DNA of 64,000 bases. Source: an uncultured Clostridium sp. GTDB taxonomy: Bacteria > Bacillota > Clostridia > TANB77 > CAG-508. A program made the position numbers and the translations under genes. Position 1 is the stretch's first letter. Every line of letters starts with the position of its first letter. Where the stretch lies: assembly GCA_900553225.1 (NCBI GenBank), contig USCV01000001.1, positions 1 to 64,000 on the forward strand, given 5' to 3'. The notes beneath the pieces were generated by a model. That model was not told where the DNA came from, ran no database searches, and worked only from the letters and a program-made list of their open reading frames with translations. Below, in pieces: positions 19,608 through 29,688 of this stretch.

Positions 19608-20711
19608 ATGAGTAGATATGATTATTTAATAGTAGGTTCGGGATTATTTGGAAGTATATTTGCATATGAAGCAAATAAAAGAGGGAAAAAATGTTTAGTA
19701 ATTGATAAAAGAAACCATATAGGAGGAAATATATACACAAAAGAAGTTGAAGGAATTAATGTACACGAATATGGTGCACATATTTTTCATACAAGCAATA
19801 AAGAAGTATGGGACTATATAAATCAATTTGCAGAGTTTAACAGATATACAAATTCGCCTGTTGCAAATTATAAAGGGGAAATATACAATTTACCATTTAA
19901 TATGAATACATTTAATAAATTATGGGGTGTAGTAACACCAGAACAGGCTAAAGAAAAAATTGAAGAAGAAAAAAGAAGCAGCAACATTAAAGAACCTAAA
20001 AATCTTGAGGAACAAGCTATCAATTTGATTGGAAAAACTATTTATGAAAAATTAGTAAAGGGATATACTGAAAAGCAATGGGGAAAAAAGGCTACAGAGT
20101 TGCCTTCTTTTATCATAAAAAGATTACCAGTTAGATTTATTTATGACAACAACTATTTTAATGACACATACCAAGGAATTCCTATTGGTGGATATACAAA
20201 AATAATTGAAAAAATGTTAGATGGAATTGAAGTAAAATTAAATTACGATTTCTTCGAACACAGAAATGAACTAGAAAATATTTCAAAAAAAATTGTATTT
20301 ACAGGAATGATTGATAAATATTACGATTATAAATTTGGAGAGTTGGAATATAGAAGTCTAAGATTTGAAACAGAAGTTTTAGATGTTTCTAACTATCAAG
20401 GAAATGCTGTTATAAATTATACGGATTATGAAACACCTTTTACAAGGATTATCGAACATAAACACTTTGAATTTGGTACACAGGAAAAAACTGTAATAAC
20501 AAGAGAATACCCTGATAATTGGACAAGCGAAAAAGAACCATATTATCCAATTAATAACGAAAAAAATAATGCACTATATGAAAAATATAAAGAATTATCT
20601 GAAAAAGAACCAAATGTCATTTTTGGAGGCAGATTAGGTCAATATAAATATTATGATATGCATAAAGTTATAGAAGAAGCATTATTATGTGCAAAAAGAG
20701 AGTTAGAATAA
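19608..20711 (+). CDS. glf: UDP-galactopyranose mutase
   Basis: 367 residues, full length. FAD-binding Rossmann motif DYLIVGSGLFGS, then KRNHIGGN, HEYGAHIFHTSN, YTEKQWGKKATELP and GGYTKIIEKML. It converts UDP-galactopyranose to UDP-galactofuranose. galE at 47950 could supply UDP-Gal. Starts directly at the stop of the transferase gene, behind GGAGG. Confidence 0.95.
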   Translation: MSRYDYLIVGSGLFGSIFAYEANKRGKKCLVIDKRNHIGGNIYTKEVEGINVHEYGAHIFHTSNKEVWDYINQFAEFNRYTNSPVANYKGEIYNLPFNMNTFNKLWGVVTPEQAKEKIEEEKRSSNIKEPKNLEEQAINLIGKTIYEKLVKGYTEKQWGKKATELPSFIIKRLPVRFIYDNNYFNDTYQGIPIGGYTKIIEKMLDGIEVKLNYDFFEHRNELENISKKIVFTGMIDKYYDYKFGELEYRSLRFETEVLDVSNYQGNAVINYTDYETPFTRIIEHKHFEFGTQEKTVITREYPDNWTSEKEPYYPINNEKNNALYEKYKELSEKEPNVIFGGRLGQYKYYDMHKVIEEALLCAKRELE

Positions 20712-20730
20712 AATCCTAGGAGGAAAATGA

Positions 20731-21705
20731 ATGGAAAAAGTAAGGGAACTTTTGAAGAAGAACAAATTAATTTTTGGAATTTGGAATAAATTTTATCAAA
20801 GAAAATTAAATAAAAAAGAAGAAGCAAAGTTAAAAGGAAAATATGAATTTATTGACAGAAGTAAAAAAAGCGAAAATTTATGCATAATTTTAGCAGGGTA
20901 TAAAGAATTCTTATGGAAGGAAGTATTTGAAAGAATTGAAAAATTTATTCCTAAAGATTTTGATGTTTGCATTGTTTCTCCAGGAATGTTTAATGAAAAA
21001 TTAGTAGAATTGTGTGAAAAAAATAGTTGGTCATATTTAAGTGTAGAAATGAACAAAGTTACTTTAGCACAGAATATAGCAATTCATTTACATAAAAGCG
21101 CAAAGTATATTTATAAATTAGATGAAGATATGTTTATTACAGAAGGATTTTTTGAAAACTTGAAAGAAACATATTTAAAAGTTAAAGAAGAAAATAAGTA
21201 TAAAGTAGGCTTTGTAGCACCGTTAATTAATATTAATGGATATAGTTACAGAAGGATCTTAGAGAAAACTAATTTGTTATCAAAATTTGAAGAAAAATTT
21301 AAATCAGCATATATGGATGCGACTCCTGGAGAACAAATTATTGAAAATGGAGAGATTGCAAAATTTATGTGGGGAAATGGCAATCAAGAATTAAAAAATA
21401 TAGATGAAATTTCACGAAAATTTTCTAAGGAAGAATTTTCATATTCAATTTGTCCAATTAGATTTAGTATAGGAGCTATATTGTTGCCAAGAGAAACATG
21501 GAATAAAATGGAGAAATTTGATGTGTGTAGAGGAAACAATATGGGGTTAGATGAAGTAAAACTTTGTCAGTTTTGTACAATATATAGTAGAGTAATGGTT
21601 ATATCAGAAAATATATTGGTAGGACATTTTTCATATGGTCCACAAACTTCAGAAATGAAGAAATATTACCAAGAACATAAAGAAATATTTTCATTAAAAA
21701 GTTAA
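20731..21705 (+). CDS. Putative glycosyltransferase
   Basis: 324 residues. The N-terminal 45 residues are very basic. The body looks like a GT-A fold: NLCIILAGYKEFLWKEVFERI, then YKLDEDMFITEGFFENL with a DED metal motif near residues 131-133. It has no membrane segment. The exact family is not certain to me; context and the acidic motif point to a sugar transferase of this operon. Confidence 0.6.
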   Translation: MEKVRELLKKNKLIFGIWNKFYQRKLNKKEEAKLKGKYEFIDRSKKSENLCIILAGYKEFLWKEVFERIEKFIPKDFDVCIVSPGMFNEKLVELCEKNSWSYLSVEMNKVTLAQNIAIHLHKSAKYIYKLDEDMFITEGFFENLKETYLKVKEENKYKVGFVAPLININGYSYRRILEKTNLLSKFEEKFKSAYMDATPGEQIIENGEIAKFMWGNGNQELKNIDEISRKFSKEEFSYSICPIRFSIGAILLPRETWNKMEKFDVCRGNNMGLDEVKLCQFCTIYSRVMVISENILVGHFSYGPQTSEMKKYYQEHKEIFSLKS

Positions 21706-21721
21706 TATGAAAGGATATACG

Positions 21722-23188
21722 ATGAGTAAAAAGAGTATTTCAAAAAATTATTTTTATAATTTATTTTATCAGATATTAGTAATTGTAATGCCACTTATTA
21801 CAACACCATATTTATCTAGAGTACTAGGCGCTGAAAGCATAGGAATTTATAGTTATACATTATCAATTGCTACATATTTTATTCTTTTTGGAACACTAGG
21901 AATCTCTATGTATGGTCAAAGAGAAATTGCATATGTTCAAGATGATGAGAAAAAAAGAAGCATTGTGTTTTGGGAAATAGTATTGCTTAAAGCAATAACA
22001 ATGACAATTTCAATATTAATATTCTGGTTTACTTATGGAATGTATGGAGAATATAAAATATACTATAGGATTTTGATTATTGAATTAATAAGCCAGTGTA
22101 TTGATATTAGTTGGTTCTTTCAGGGCATTGAAGAATTTAAAAAAACTGTTATTAGAAATTCTATAGTAAAACTCATATTTGCTGTATGTATATTTATATT
22201 TGTAAAATCTCCAAATGATTTAATAAAATATATTGTTATAATTGCAGGAGCTAATTTATTTGGAAATTTATCTTTATGGATGTATGTTCCTAAGTATATA
22301 AAAAAAATAGAATTAAAGAAATTACATATTTTTAAACATTTAAAGCCAACTATACTTCTATTTATTCCACAAATCGCAGTACAAATTTATACTGTACTTG
22401 ATAAAACAATGCTTGGTATGATGATTGAAGATAAATCAGAGGTTGGTTTTTACGAGCAATCACAAAAGGTAGTAAAATTATTGCTAACTTTGACTACTTC
22501 ATTAGGAACAGTTATGGTTCCAAGAATGGCAAGTACATTTGCTAAAGGAGATAAAGAACAATTAAAAAGATACATGTACCGTTCATTTAGTTTTGTTTTC
22601 TTTTTGGCATTTCCAATAATGGCAGGACTTATATTAATTTCGGGTGAATTTGTGCCAATCTTTTTTGGGCAAGGATATGAGAAAGTTATAGTATTAATAA
22701 ATGTCATTGTTCCGATTACATTATTTATTGGACTTAGCAATATAACTGGAATCCAGTATCTATTACCAACAAAAAGACAAACCGAATTTACTATTTCTGT
22801 TGTGATAGGTGCAGTTGCAAACTTTATCTTGAATTTAATTACAATAAAAAAATATGCTTCAATTGGAGCATCAATCACTACAGTTATAGCTGAGTTTTTG
22901 GTAACAGCTGTTCAGTTTTACTTTGTTAGAAAGGAAATAAATATAAAAAAGGTACTATTACTATCAAAAAACAACGTTATTGCTGCAGTTGTTATGTTTA
23001 TAACAGTATATATGACATCAAAAATTTTACCATTACATGGAATATATATTATTATAGCCCAAATGATTGAAGGATGTATAATATATGGTATTGTATTAAT
23101 TTTACTAAAAGATAGTTTTATTCATGATGTTTTTAATAAAATAAATGAAAAAAAGAATGTTGTAATAGAAAAGTTTAGGAGTAATTAA
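21722..23188 (+). CDS. Oligosaccharide flippase (Wzx, MOP family)
   Basis: 488 residues from ATG 21722; GAAAGGA lies six bases before it, while ATG 21707 lies before that site. Twelve to fourteen membrane segments, with the N-terminal NYFYNLFYQILVIVMPLITT typical of Wzx/RfbX. It would flip the lipid-linked repeat unit to the outer face before polymerisation. Confidence 0.88.
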   Translation: MSKKSISKNYFYNLFYQILVIVMPLITTPYLSRVLGAESIGIYSYTLSIATYFILFGTLGISMYGQREIAYVQDDEKKRSIVFWEIVLLKAITMTISILIFWFTYGMYGEYKIYYRILIIELISQCIDISWFFQGIEEFKKTVIRNSIVKLIFAVCIFIFVKSPNDLIKYIVIIAGANLFGNLSLWMYVPKYIKKIELKKLHIFKHLKPTILLFIPQIAVQIYTVLDKTMLGMMIEDKSEVGFYEQSQKVVKLLLTLTTSLGTVMVPRMASTFAKGDKEQLKRYMYRSFSFVFFLAFPIMAGLILISGEFVPIFFGQGYEKVIVLINVIVPITLFIGLSNITGIQYLLPTKRQTEFTISVVIGAVANFILNLITIKKYASIGASITTVIAEFLVTAVQFYFVRKEINIKKVLLLSKNNVIAAVVMFITVYMTSKILPLHGIYIIIAQMIEGCIIYGIVLILLKDSFIHDVFNKINEKKNVVIEKFRSN

Positions 23189-23189
23189 G

Positions 23190-24320
23190 ATGAAAAAAAT
23201 AACAATATTATTATTACATATGCAACATGGAGGTATTGAAAAGCAGACCATTTCTTTTGCAAATGAATTAAGCAAAAAATATAATGTTGAAATTATATCT
23301 GCATATTCAATGAAAAAGGATCCTGCTTATGAAGTAAATCAAAAAATCAGTATAAAATATTTAATCAATGATGAACCTAATAGAATAGAATTTAAGAAAG
23401 CAGTAAAAAGTAAAAACCCATTTAAAATAATAAAGCAAGGTTTCAAAGCAATAAAAATATTGTACTTAAAAAATGCATTAATGGTTAGAGCAATAAAAAA
23501 AATAGACTCAGACTTTGTATTATCAACACGAATCGAATATGCAAAAATGCTTTCGAGATATGCACCAAAGTCGGTTGTTACAATGACACAGGAGCACCTT
23601 CATGATGATTCGAAAAAATACATAAAAAGGATAAAAAAATCTTTTAAAAATTTAGATTATCTTATTGTGCTTGGACCAGGTTCTAGAGAAAATTATAGTA
23701 AATGGTTAAAAGATAATAAAAAGATAAAAATTGTTGAGATTCCTAATATGCTAGAAGAAATACCAAAAGAGAGCAGTTTACTAAATGGCAATAAATTAAT
23801 TGCAATTGGAAGATTACATCCTGTTAAAGATTTTGAAACATTGATACATGTATTTTACAAAGTACAAAAACAAATTCAAACTGCAACTCTTACCATAGTT
23901 GGTGGAGGAGATGAATATGAAAAATTAAAGAACTTGACTATGGATCTAGGCATACAAGATAAAGTTGAAATTACAGGAATGGCTTCAAAAGAGCAAGTAA
24001 AAGAGTATTTACTAAGTTCAGACATATATGTTATGACATCTTTAACGGAATGTTTTCCAATGGTTTTATTAGAAGCAGCATCATGTGGACTTCCATTAAT
24101 TGCATTTGATGTCCCAGTCGGACCAAGAGCTATTATAAAAGAAGATGAAGACGGATATTTAATTGCAAATAGAAATCAAGATGAAATGGCAAAAAAAATT
24201 ATAGATTTATTGAATGACAGGGAAAAACTAAGCAAACTTGGAGAAAAGGCTAAAGAACAATCATTTTGTTATATACCAAGTAAAATTATGAAAAAATGGG
24301 ACGACATTTTTCAAAAGTGA
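23190..24320 (+). CDS. Family 4 glycosyltransferase
   Basis: 376 residues, GT-B fold. N-terminal HMQHGGIEKQTISFANEL acceptor domain, C-terminal donor domain with AIGRLHPVKDFETLIHVF, VGGGDEYEKLKNL and the E-x7-E region ECFPMVLLEAASCGLPLIAF. PVGPRAII is often seen in hexosamine transferases. It starts one base after the flippase stop. Confidence 0.88.
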   Translation: MKKITILLLHMQHGGIEKQTISFANELSKKYNVEIISAYSMKKDPAYEVNQKISIKYLINDEPNRIEFKKAVKSKNPFKIIKQGFKAIKILYLKNALMVRAIKKIDSDFVLSTRIEYAKMLSRYAPKSVVTMTQEHLHDDSKKYIKRIKKSFKNLDYLIVLGPGSRENYSKWLKDNKKIKIVEIPNMLEEIPKESSLLNGNKLIAIGRLHPVKDFETLIHVFYKVQKQIQTATLTIVGGGDEYEKLKNLTMDLGIQDKVEITGMASKEQVKEYLLSSDIYVMTSLTECFPMVLLEAASCGLPLIAFDVPVGPRAIIKEDEDGYLIANRNQDEMAKKIIDLLNDREKLSKLGEKAKEQSFCYIPSKIMKKWDDIFQK

Positions 24321-24334
24321 AATGGAGGTAAAGT

Positions 24335-25201
24335 ATGATAACGGTATTTACACCTACTTACAATAGAAAAGATGAATTAATAAATTTATACAAATCCTTA
24401 TTGGAACAGGAATTTAAAGATTTCGAATGGGTAATTGTTGATGATGGTTCAAAAGACAATACAGAAGAAACAGTTAAAAATTTTATTAAAGAAAATAAAA
24501 TAAAAATAAATTATTATAAACAAGAAAATAAAGGAAAGAGTTTAGCTCATAATAAGGGAGTAGAATTAGCACAAGGTGAATACTTTGTAGGAATTGATTC
24601 AGATGACATTTTTGCTCAAGATGCATTAAAAAAAATTCATAAATATTTTGAAATAATAAAAGAGAAAAGTGACATTTGTGGAATATGTTTTTTAAATTAT
24701 AAAAAAGGTACAAACCAAATAATTGGGCATAAATTTCCACAGGATGAAATGGTGGATACTTATTATAATTTATATCATAAACACAAAATTACTGGTGACA
24801 AAGAAATGGTTTTTAAAACTAGTGTGTTGAAGGAATTTCCATTTCCTATATATGAAAATGAAAAATTCGTACCAGAAGCATTAGTATTTAACAGAATATG
24901 TAAAAAGTATTTATTTTTATGTATTAATGAGCCCGTTATTTACAAAAAGTATTTAATTGAAGGCTATAGCGCAAATTATTTTAATTTAGCAAAGAAAAAT
25001 CCAAGAGGACAAATGACTTATTATAAAGAATTATATGATTTGGAACCTACAAATTACAATATTGCAGCATATAATATGTATTCAATATATGCAAAATATG
25101 GATTTATAAAGACAATAAAAGAGCATCCAGCGAAAATTAAATGTTTAGCTATGTATATACCAGCATATATAAAGTACTTACAAAAGGAGAGAAAAAAATG
25201 A
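24335..25201 (+). CDS. Family 2 glycosyltransferase
   Basis: 288 residues. GT-A core: VFTPTYNRKDELINLYKSLL, VIVDDGSKDNTEE, GKSLAHNKGVELAQGEYF, and DSDDIF as the DxD motif. No membrane segment. Its stop overlaps the next start as ATGA (25198-25201), indicating coupled translation. Confidence 0.88.
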   Translation: MITVFTPTYNRKDELINLYKSLLEQEFKDFEWVIVDDGSKDNTEETVKNFIKENKIKINYYKQENKGKSLAHNKGVELAQGEYFVGIDSDDIFAQDALKKIHKYFEIIKEKSDICGICFLNYKKGTNQIIGHKFPQDEMVDTYYNLYHKHKITGDKEMVFKTSVLKEFPFPIYENEKFVPEALVFNRICKKYLFLCINEPVIYKKYLIEGYSANYFNLAKKNPRGQMTYYKELYDLEPTNYNIAAYNMYSIYAKYGFIKTIKEHPAKIKCLAMYIPAYIKYLQKERKK

Positions 25202-26274
25202 AAAAAATAATGTTTTTTGGATATACATTGGAAGTTGGAGGGGCAGAAAAAGTATTAGTTGATTATATTAATGAACTACAAGATAAATATGAAATTACAT
25301 TAGTTTTATTGCAAAAAAAAGGAGAATTTTTAGAGAGTGTTCCTAAAAATATTAAAATAATACAGTTAAGAAATAATAACTTACAATATGTTCTTTTTAG
25401 ATATATTCCATTTATAAGAAAAAGAAAAATAAATAGAATTGTTGAAAAAGAAAATTGCGATATAGCAATAGGCTTCTTTGAAGGAAGAAGTGCTACATGG
25501 GTTGCGGACATTAAGAAGAAAGTAAGAAAGCTTGCATGGATACACAATGATGTTAACAAATTTGATATAGGAATTTCGGAAAAAGAAATAATAGATACAT
25601 ATAATAAAATGGATAAAATCATTACTGTATCTGAAGTAGCTAAAGAGAGTTTATGCAAAAAATATAATTTTAATAAAGAAAAAATCGAAGTATTATACAA
25701 TCTAATAGACGAGCAAAGTATTATTGAAAAGTCTAGAGAAGTGGTTCCTAGAAATGATGTCTTTACTTTTGTAAATGTTGGAAAAATGCGACCTCAAAAA
25801 AGACAAGATAGATTAATAGAAATTGCAAGAGACTTAAAAAATGAAAATTATAAATTTAAAATTCAGATAATTGGAAATGGACCAGAAGAAGAAAAGATTA
25901 AGAATCTTGTCAAAGAATATAAGGTTGAAGATGTTGTTGAATTATTAGGATTAAAACTTAATCCTTATCCGTACATTAAGCAAGCAGATTGTATTGTGGT
26001 TTCAAGTGATTTTGAAGGATATAGTGTTGCAATTAAAGAAGCATTACTACTAAAAAAGGCAGTTGTTTCGACAAATGTATCTGGTGTATCGGAAATGTTT
26101 GATAATGAAAAATATGGAATATCAACCGAAATTTCTACTCAGGATTTAGAAAAAACAATGAAGAAGGTACTAGATGGAACTATAGATATAAAAAAAATAG
26201 AAAATAATTTAGAAAAATTTGATTGCGGAAATAATCAAATTATACAAAAACTTATAAAATTGATAGAGGGATAG
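25198..26274 (+). CDS. Family 4 glycosyltransferase
   Basis: 358 residues from ATG 25198 (ATGA overlap, GGAGA upstream); an ATG at 25141 in the same frame lies inside the previous gene without a site. GT-B fold: FFGYTLEVGGAEKVLVDYI, AWIHNDVNKFDIG, NVGKMRPQKRQDRLIEIA, IIGNGPEEEKIKNL, and SDFEGYSVAIKEALLLKK. It resembles capsular glycosyltransferases of Firmicutes. Confidence 0.87.
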   Translation: MKKIMFFGYTLEVGGAEKVLVDYINELQDKYEITLVLLQKKGEFLESVPKNIKIIQLRNNNLQYVLFRYIPFIRKRKINRIVEKENCDIAIGFFEGRSATWVADIKKKVRKLAWIHNDVNKFDIGISEKEIIDTYNKMDKIITVSEVAKESLCKKYNFNKEKIEVLYNLIDEQSIIEKSREVVPRNDVFTFVNVGKMRPQKRQDRLIEIARDLKNENYKFKIQIIGNGPEEEKIKNLVKEYKVEDVVELLGLKLNPYPYIKQADCIVVSSDFEGYSVAIKEALLLKKAVVSTNVSGVSEMFDNEKYGISTEISTQDLEKTMKKVLDGTIDIKKIENNLEKFDCGNNQIIQKLIKLIEG

Positions 26275-26282
26275 ATAGTAGG

Positions 26283-28487
26283 ATGGAAAATATAAAAAAC
26301 AAGATAAAAACAATTATTAATGTTAAAGTTATTACAAAGTTAGTATTATTTTTTATAATACTACAACCTATTTTTGATATATTATCATTTTTAAATATTA
26401 GAGGTTATATTCCAGTTGGAATATCAACAATCATAAAACCATTATTTGTATTTGGAATAGGTCTTATAATTTATTTTATAGATAAAAAACAAAGAAAATC
26501 TTACACCAAAATATTTGTTGGATATGGAATTTTAATATTGATACATAGCATTATTTTAAAGGATATAATGGTATCTAATTCTGTAATATTACATGAATTA
26601 AGATTTATGATTAATATAGCATATATGATTGTAATGTTTATGATTATGGACTATGTATACATAAATAATGAAGACAAAACAGAATTTATTAATAAATTAA
26701 AGAAAACATTAGTAATTACATTTCTAATATATACAATTACAATTGTTTTAGCTGTTATAACAGGTACATCTGCTAAAACATATGAATATTCTGATGCAAC
26801 TAAACAAGGATATAAGGGTTGGCTAGATTCTGGACAGATTTTTGGGCACGCTTTATCAATTACATTACCTTTTATGATTTATTACTTGTTAAAATATGAT
26901 TGGAAAAATAAAATAATCAATATTTTAAGTAGGGTTTGTATCATCTTACCAGTAGGCGTTTTACTTTTAATTGGAACAAAAGTAACATTCTTTATTGCAC
27001 TATTAGTTCTAATATCACATGTAATATTAGATGGTATTTACTTTATAAAAAAAAGGCAAAGAAAAGACTTATTTTCAAGTATAGCTTGTTTGATATTACT
27101 AATATTATCAATTAGTATATATCCATATTTACCAGTAAAAAAGAATATTGATATTAATAATAATGTTTTATCAGTTGATATGTCTGGTATTGAAAAAGGT
27201 AGTGAAACAAACAGAAAAGATTTAATAAAAATGAAAGAAAATATTAGTAAAGGTGAAAGCAATACTAATAGAACAAAATTTCAAGATGAAAGATTAAAAA
27301 GAATAGAAAAGTATTATATGTGGGATTATAAGTCATCTACATTACTAGAAAATAAATATGCAACAGGAGAATTACATCCTAGTGACATGAGAGCAAGACA
27401 ATTAGTCTACAATTTGAATAAGTATAAATTATCATCAATTCAATATAAATTATTTGGTCTTGGATATTTAAATCAACCAGAAGCATTATCAATAGAAAGA
27501 GACATTTTTATGATAATATTTAGTTTTGGTATTATTGGATTTTTGACTGTATTACTAAAGCCAATATTAATTTGGTTGAAGTCAACATTTAAGATTTTAA
27601 AAAATTTCAAGGAAATTGAATTAGATACATTATATTTATATGAAGGTCTTTCAATATTTTTCTGTATAAGTATTTATGCTGGATACACATTTATATATAC
27701 AAACTTTTCAATATTCCTTGTAATTATTGCACTGTTATTAAGAGATAGTTTTAGAAAATATAGTAAAAATAGTTTTAATAAATATTTTGACAAAATCTAT
27801 AAAAATGGAAGAACAGAGTTTTATTCAGAATTAGAAGAAAAAATTACTAAAAATGAAAAGCAATTTATTGTTACTGCAAATCCAGAAACACTAATGCAAT
27901 CTGAAAAAGATGAAGAATTAAGAAAAGCAGTATTAGATGATAAAACGGTTATAATACCTGATGGTGTTGGAATAATAAAGGGAGCAGATAAATTGAATTA
28001 TCAAATTAAAGAAACCATTTTAGGTGTTGACGTAGCTAATAAACTATTAGAATTAGCAGATAAACATAATAAAAAGGTGTTCTTGTTTGGAGCAAAAAAA
28101 GAAACAATTGAAAAAATGCAACAAGTTATAAAAGAAAAATATAGTAGCTGTAATCTTGTAGGAGCTATCGATGGTTATGTAAACAACAAGGATGAAGTGT
28201 TTGAAAAAATAAAGGAAGCAAATCCAGATGTTGTTTTAGTTGCACTTGGAATACCAAATCAAGAAAAACTTATATATAAAAATCTTAGTAAATTTGAAAA
28301 AGGAATATTTGTAGGAGTTGGTGGAAGTTTTGATGTAATTAGTGGATGCAAGAAGAGAGCTCCAAAGATATTTATAAAATTAAAATTAGAATGGTTATAT
28401 AGAATTACAGTAGAACCAAGTAGATTAAAGAGATTTTATGAAAGTAATATTAAATATTTATTTAAGATAAATAATGATGTAATATAA
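26283..28487 (+). CDS. Fusion: O-antigen polymerase-like membrane domain plus TagA/WecG glycosyltransferase
   Basis: 734 residues. Residues 1-490 hold about ten to twelve membrane segments with a large loop (about 285-395), as in O-antigen polymerases/ligases. Residues about 505-734 are a complete WecG/TagA/CpsF domain: TANPETLMQSEKDEELRKA, IPDGVGIIKGAD, VFLFGAKKET, VVLVALGIPNQEKLIYKNL and GVGGSFDVISGCKKRAP. TagA adds ManNAc to undecaprenyl-PP-GlcNAc. TagO starts this operon and wecB follows, so the two flanking steps are present. I see no start or stop between the domains. It is a genuine single frame. Confidence 0.85.
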   Translation: MENIKNKIKTIINVKVITKLVLFFIILQPIFDILSFLNIRGYIPVGISTIIKPLFVFGIGLIIYFIDKKQRKSYTKIFVGYGILILIHSIILKDIMVSNSVILHELRFMINIAYMIVMFMIMDYVYINNEDKTEFINKLKKTLVITFLIYTITIVLAVITGTSAKTYEYSDATKQGYKGWLDSGQIFGHALSITLPFMIYYLLKYDWKNKIINILSRVCIILPVGVLLLIGTKVTFFIALLVLISHVILDGIYFIKKRQRKDLFSSIACLILLILSISIYPYLPVKKNIDINNNVLSVDMSGIEKGSETNRKDLIKMKENISKGESNTNRTKFQDERLKRIEKYYMWDYKSSTLLENKYATGELHPSDMRARQLVYNLNKYKLSSIQYKLFGLGYLNQPEALSIERDIFMIIFSFGIIGFLTVLLKPILIWLKSTFKILKNFKEIELDTLYLYEGLSIFFCISIYAGYTFIYTNFSIFLVIIALLLRDSFRKYSKNSFNKYFDKIYKNGRTEFYSELEEKITKNEKQFIVTANPETLMQSEKDEELRKAVLDDKTVIIPDGVGIIKGADKLNYQIKETILGVDVANKLLELADKHNKKVFLFGAKKETIEKMQQVIKEKYSSCNLVGAIDGYVNNKDEVFEKIKEANPDVVLVALGIPNQEKLIYKNLSKFEKGIFVGVGGSFDVISGCKKRAPKIFIKLKLEWLYRITVEPSRLKRFYESNIKYLFKINNDVI

Positions 28488-28514
28488 AAATAAAAGGATT
28501 GAAAGAGGAAAAAA

Positions 28515-29618
28515 ATGATTAAAGTAATGACGGTTTTTGGAACAAGACCTGAAGCTATAAAAATGGCTCCATTGGTTAAAGAATTAAAATCAAGAAAGGA
28601 AATAGAATGTATTGTTTGTGTAACTGCACAACATAGGCAAATGTTAGATCAAGTATTACATACTTTCAATATAGTTCCAGATTATGATTTAGATATTATG
28701 AAACAAGGACAAACTTTAAGTGATATAACATCTAGAGCTTTAAAAGGTTTAGAAGAGGTAATACAAAAAGTAAAACCTAATATAGTTTTAGTTCATGGAG
28801 ATACAACAACAACTTTTGCTGGAGCACTTGCAGCATATTATTCTCAAGTTGATGTTGGACATGTTGAGGCAGGGTTAAGAACTTGGAATAAATATTCTCC
28901 ATTTCCAGAGGAAATGAATAGGCAGATGGTAGGCGTAATTGCAGATATGCACTTTGCTCCTACAGAAAATAGCAAAAATAGTTTACTAAAAGAAGGCAAA
29001 AAAATAGAAAATATTTTTGTTACAGGAAATACTGCAATTGATGCTCTTTCTACAACTGTTGATCAAAATTATAAAAATGAAATTTTGGATTGGATTGGAA
29101 AAGATAGAATGATTCTTATAACAGCACATAGAAGAGAAAACTTAGGAGAGCCAATGAGAGGAATGTTTAAGGCAATTAAAAGGATTATTGATGAGTTCCC
29201 CGATGTAAAGGCTGTATATCCCGTACATTTGAATCCAAAAGTAAGAGAAGTTGCAAATGAAGTGTTTGGTGATGATAACAAAATAAAATTAATAGATCCA
29301 CTAGAAGTAATTGATTTTCATAACTTTTTAGCAAAATCTTATTTAATACTAACAGATAGCGGTGGTATTCAAGAAGAAGCTCCGTCATTAGGAAAACCTG
29401 TTTTAGTATTAAGAGATACAACGGAAAGGCCAGAGGGAATAACAGCAGGAACATTAAAGCTTGCAGGAACAGATGAAGAAACAATATATAAACTAACAAA
29501 AGAATTACTTGAAAATAATGAAGAATATGAAAAAATGAGTAAAGCATCAAATCCATATGGTGATGGAAAAGCAAGCAAGAGAATCGTTGACGCTATTATA
29601 AGAAAATATGGAAATTAG
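28515..29618 (+). CDS. wecB: UDP-N-acetylglucosamine 2-epimerase (non-hydrolysing)
   Basis: 367 residues. Signatures: VFGTRPEAIKMAPLV, HGDTTTTFAGALAAYY, VGHVEAGLRTW, TAHRRENLGEPM, DSGGIQEEAPSLGKPVLVLR and TERPEG. It turns UDP-GlcNAc into UDP-ManNAc, the donor for the TagA domain just upstream. The last gene of the tagO operon. Confidence 0.95.
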   Translation: MIKVMTVFGTRPEAIKMAPLVKELKSRKEIECIVCVTAQHRQMLDQVLHTFNIVPDYDLDIMKQGQTLSDITSRALKGLEEVIQKVKPNIVLVHGDTTTTFAGALAAYYSQVDVGHVEAGLRTWNKYSPFPEEMNRQMVGVIADMHFAPTENSKNSLLKEGKKIENIFVTGNTAIDALSTTVDQNYKNEILDWIGKDRMILITAHRRENLGEPMRGMFKAIKRIIDEFPDVKAVYPVHLNPKVREVANEVFGDDNKIKLIDPLEVIDFHNFLAKSYLILTDSGGIQEEAPSLGKPVLVLRDTTERPEGITAGTLKLAGTDEETIYKLTKELLENNEEYEKMSKASNPYGDGKASKRIVDAIIRKYGN

Positions 29619-29688
29619 CTGTAAAAAAAGTAAGACATTATTCAATATTTTAAAATGAAACTTTTGAAATCAAATTATAAAAAAGAAT

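Noticed and set aside
29069..29574. Long open frames on the opposite strand of wecB
   Set aside because: They are shadows of a clear gene, rich in Leu/His from the reverse complement, with no ribosome site.
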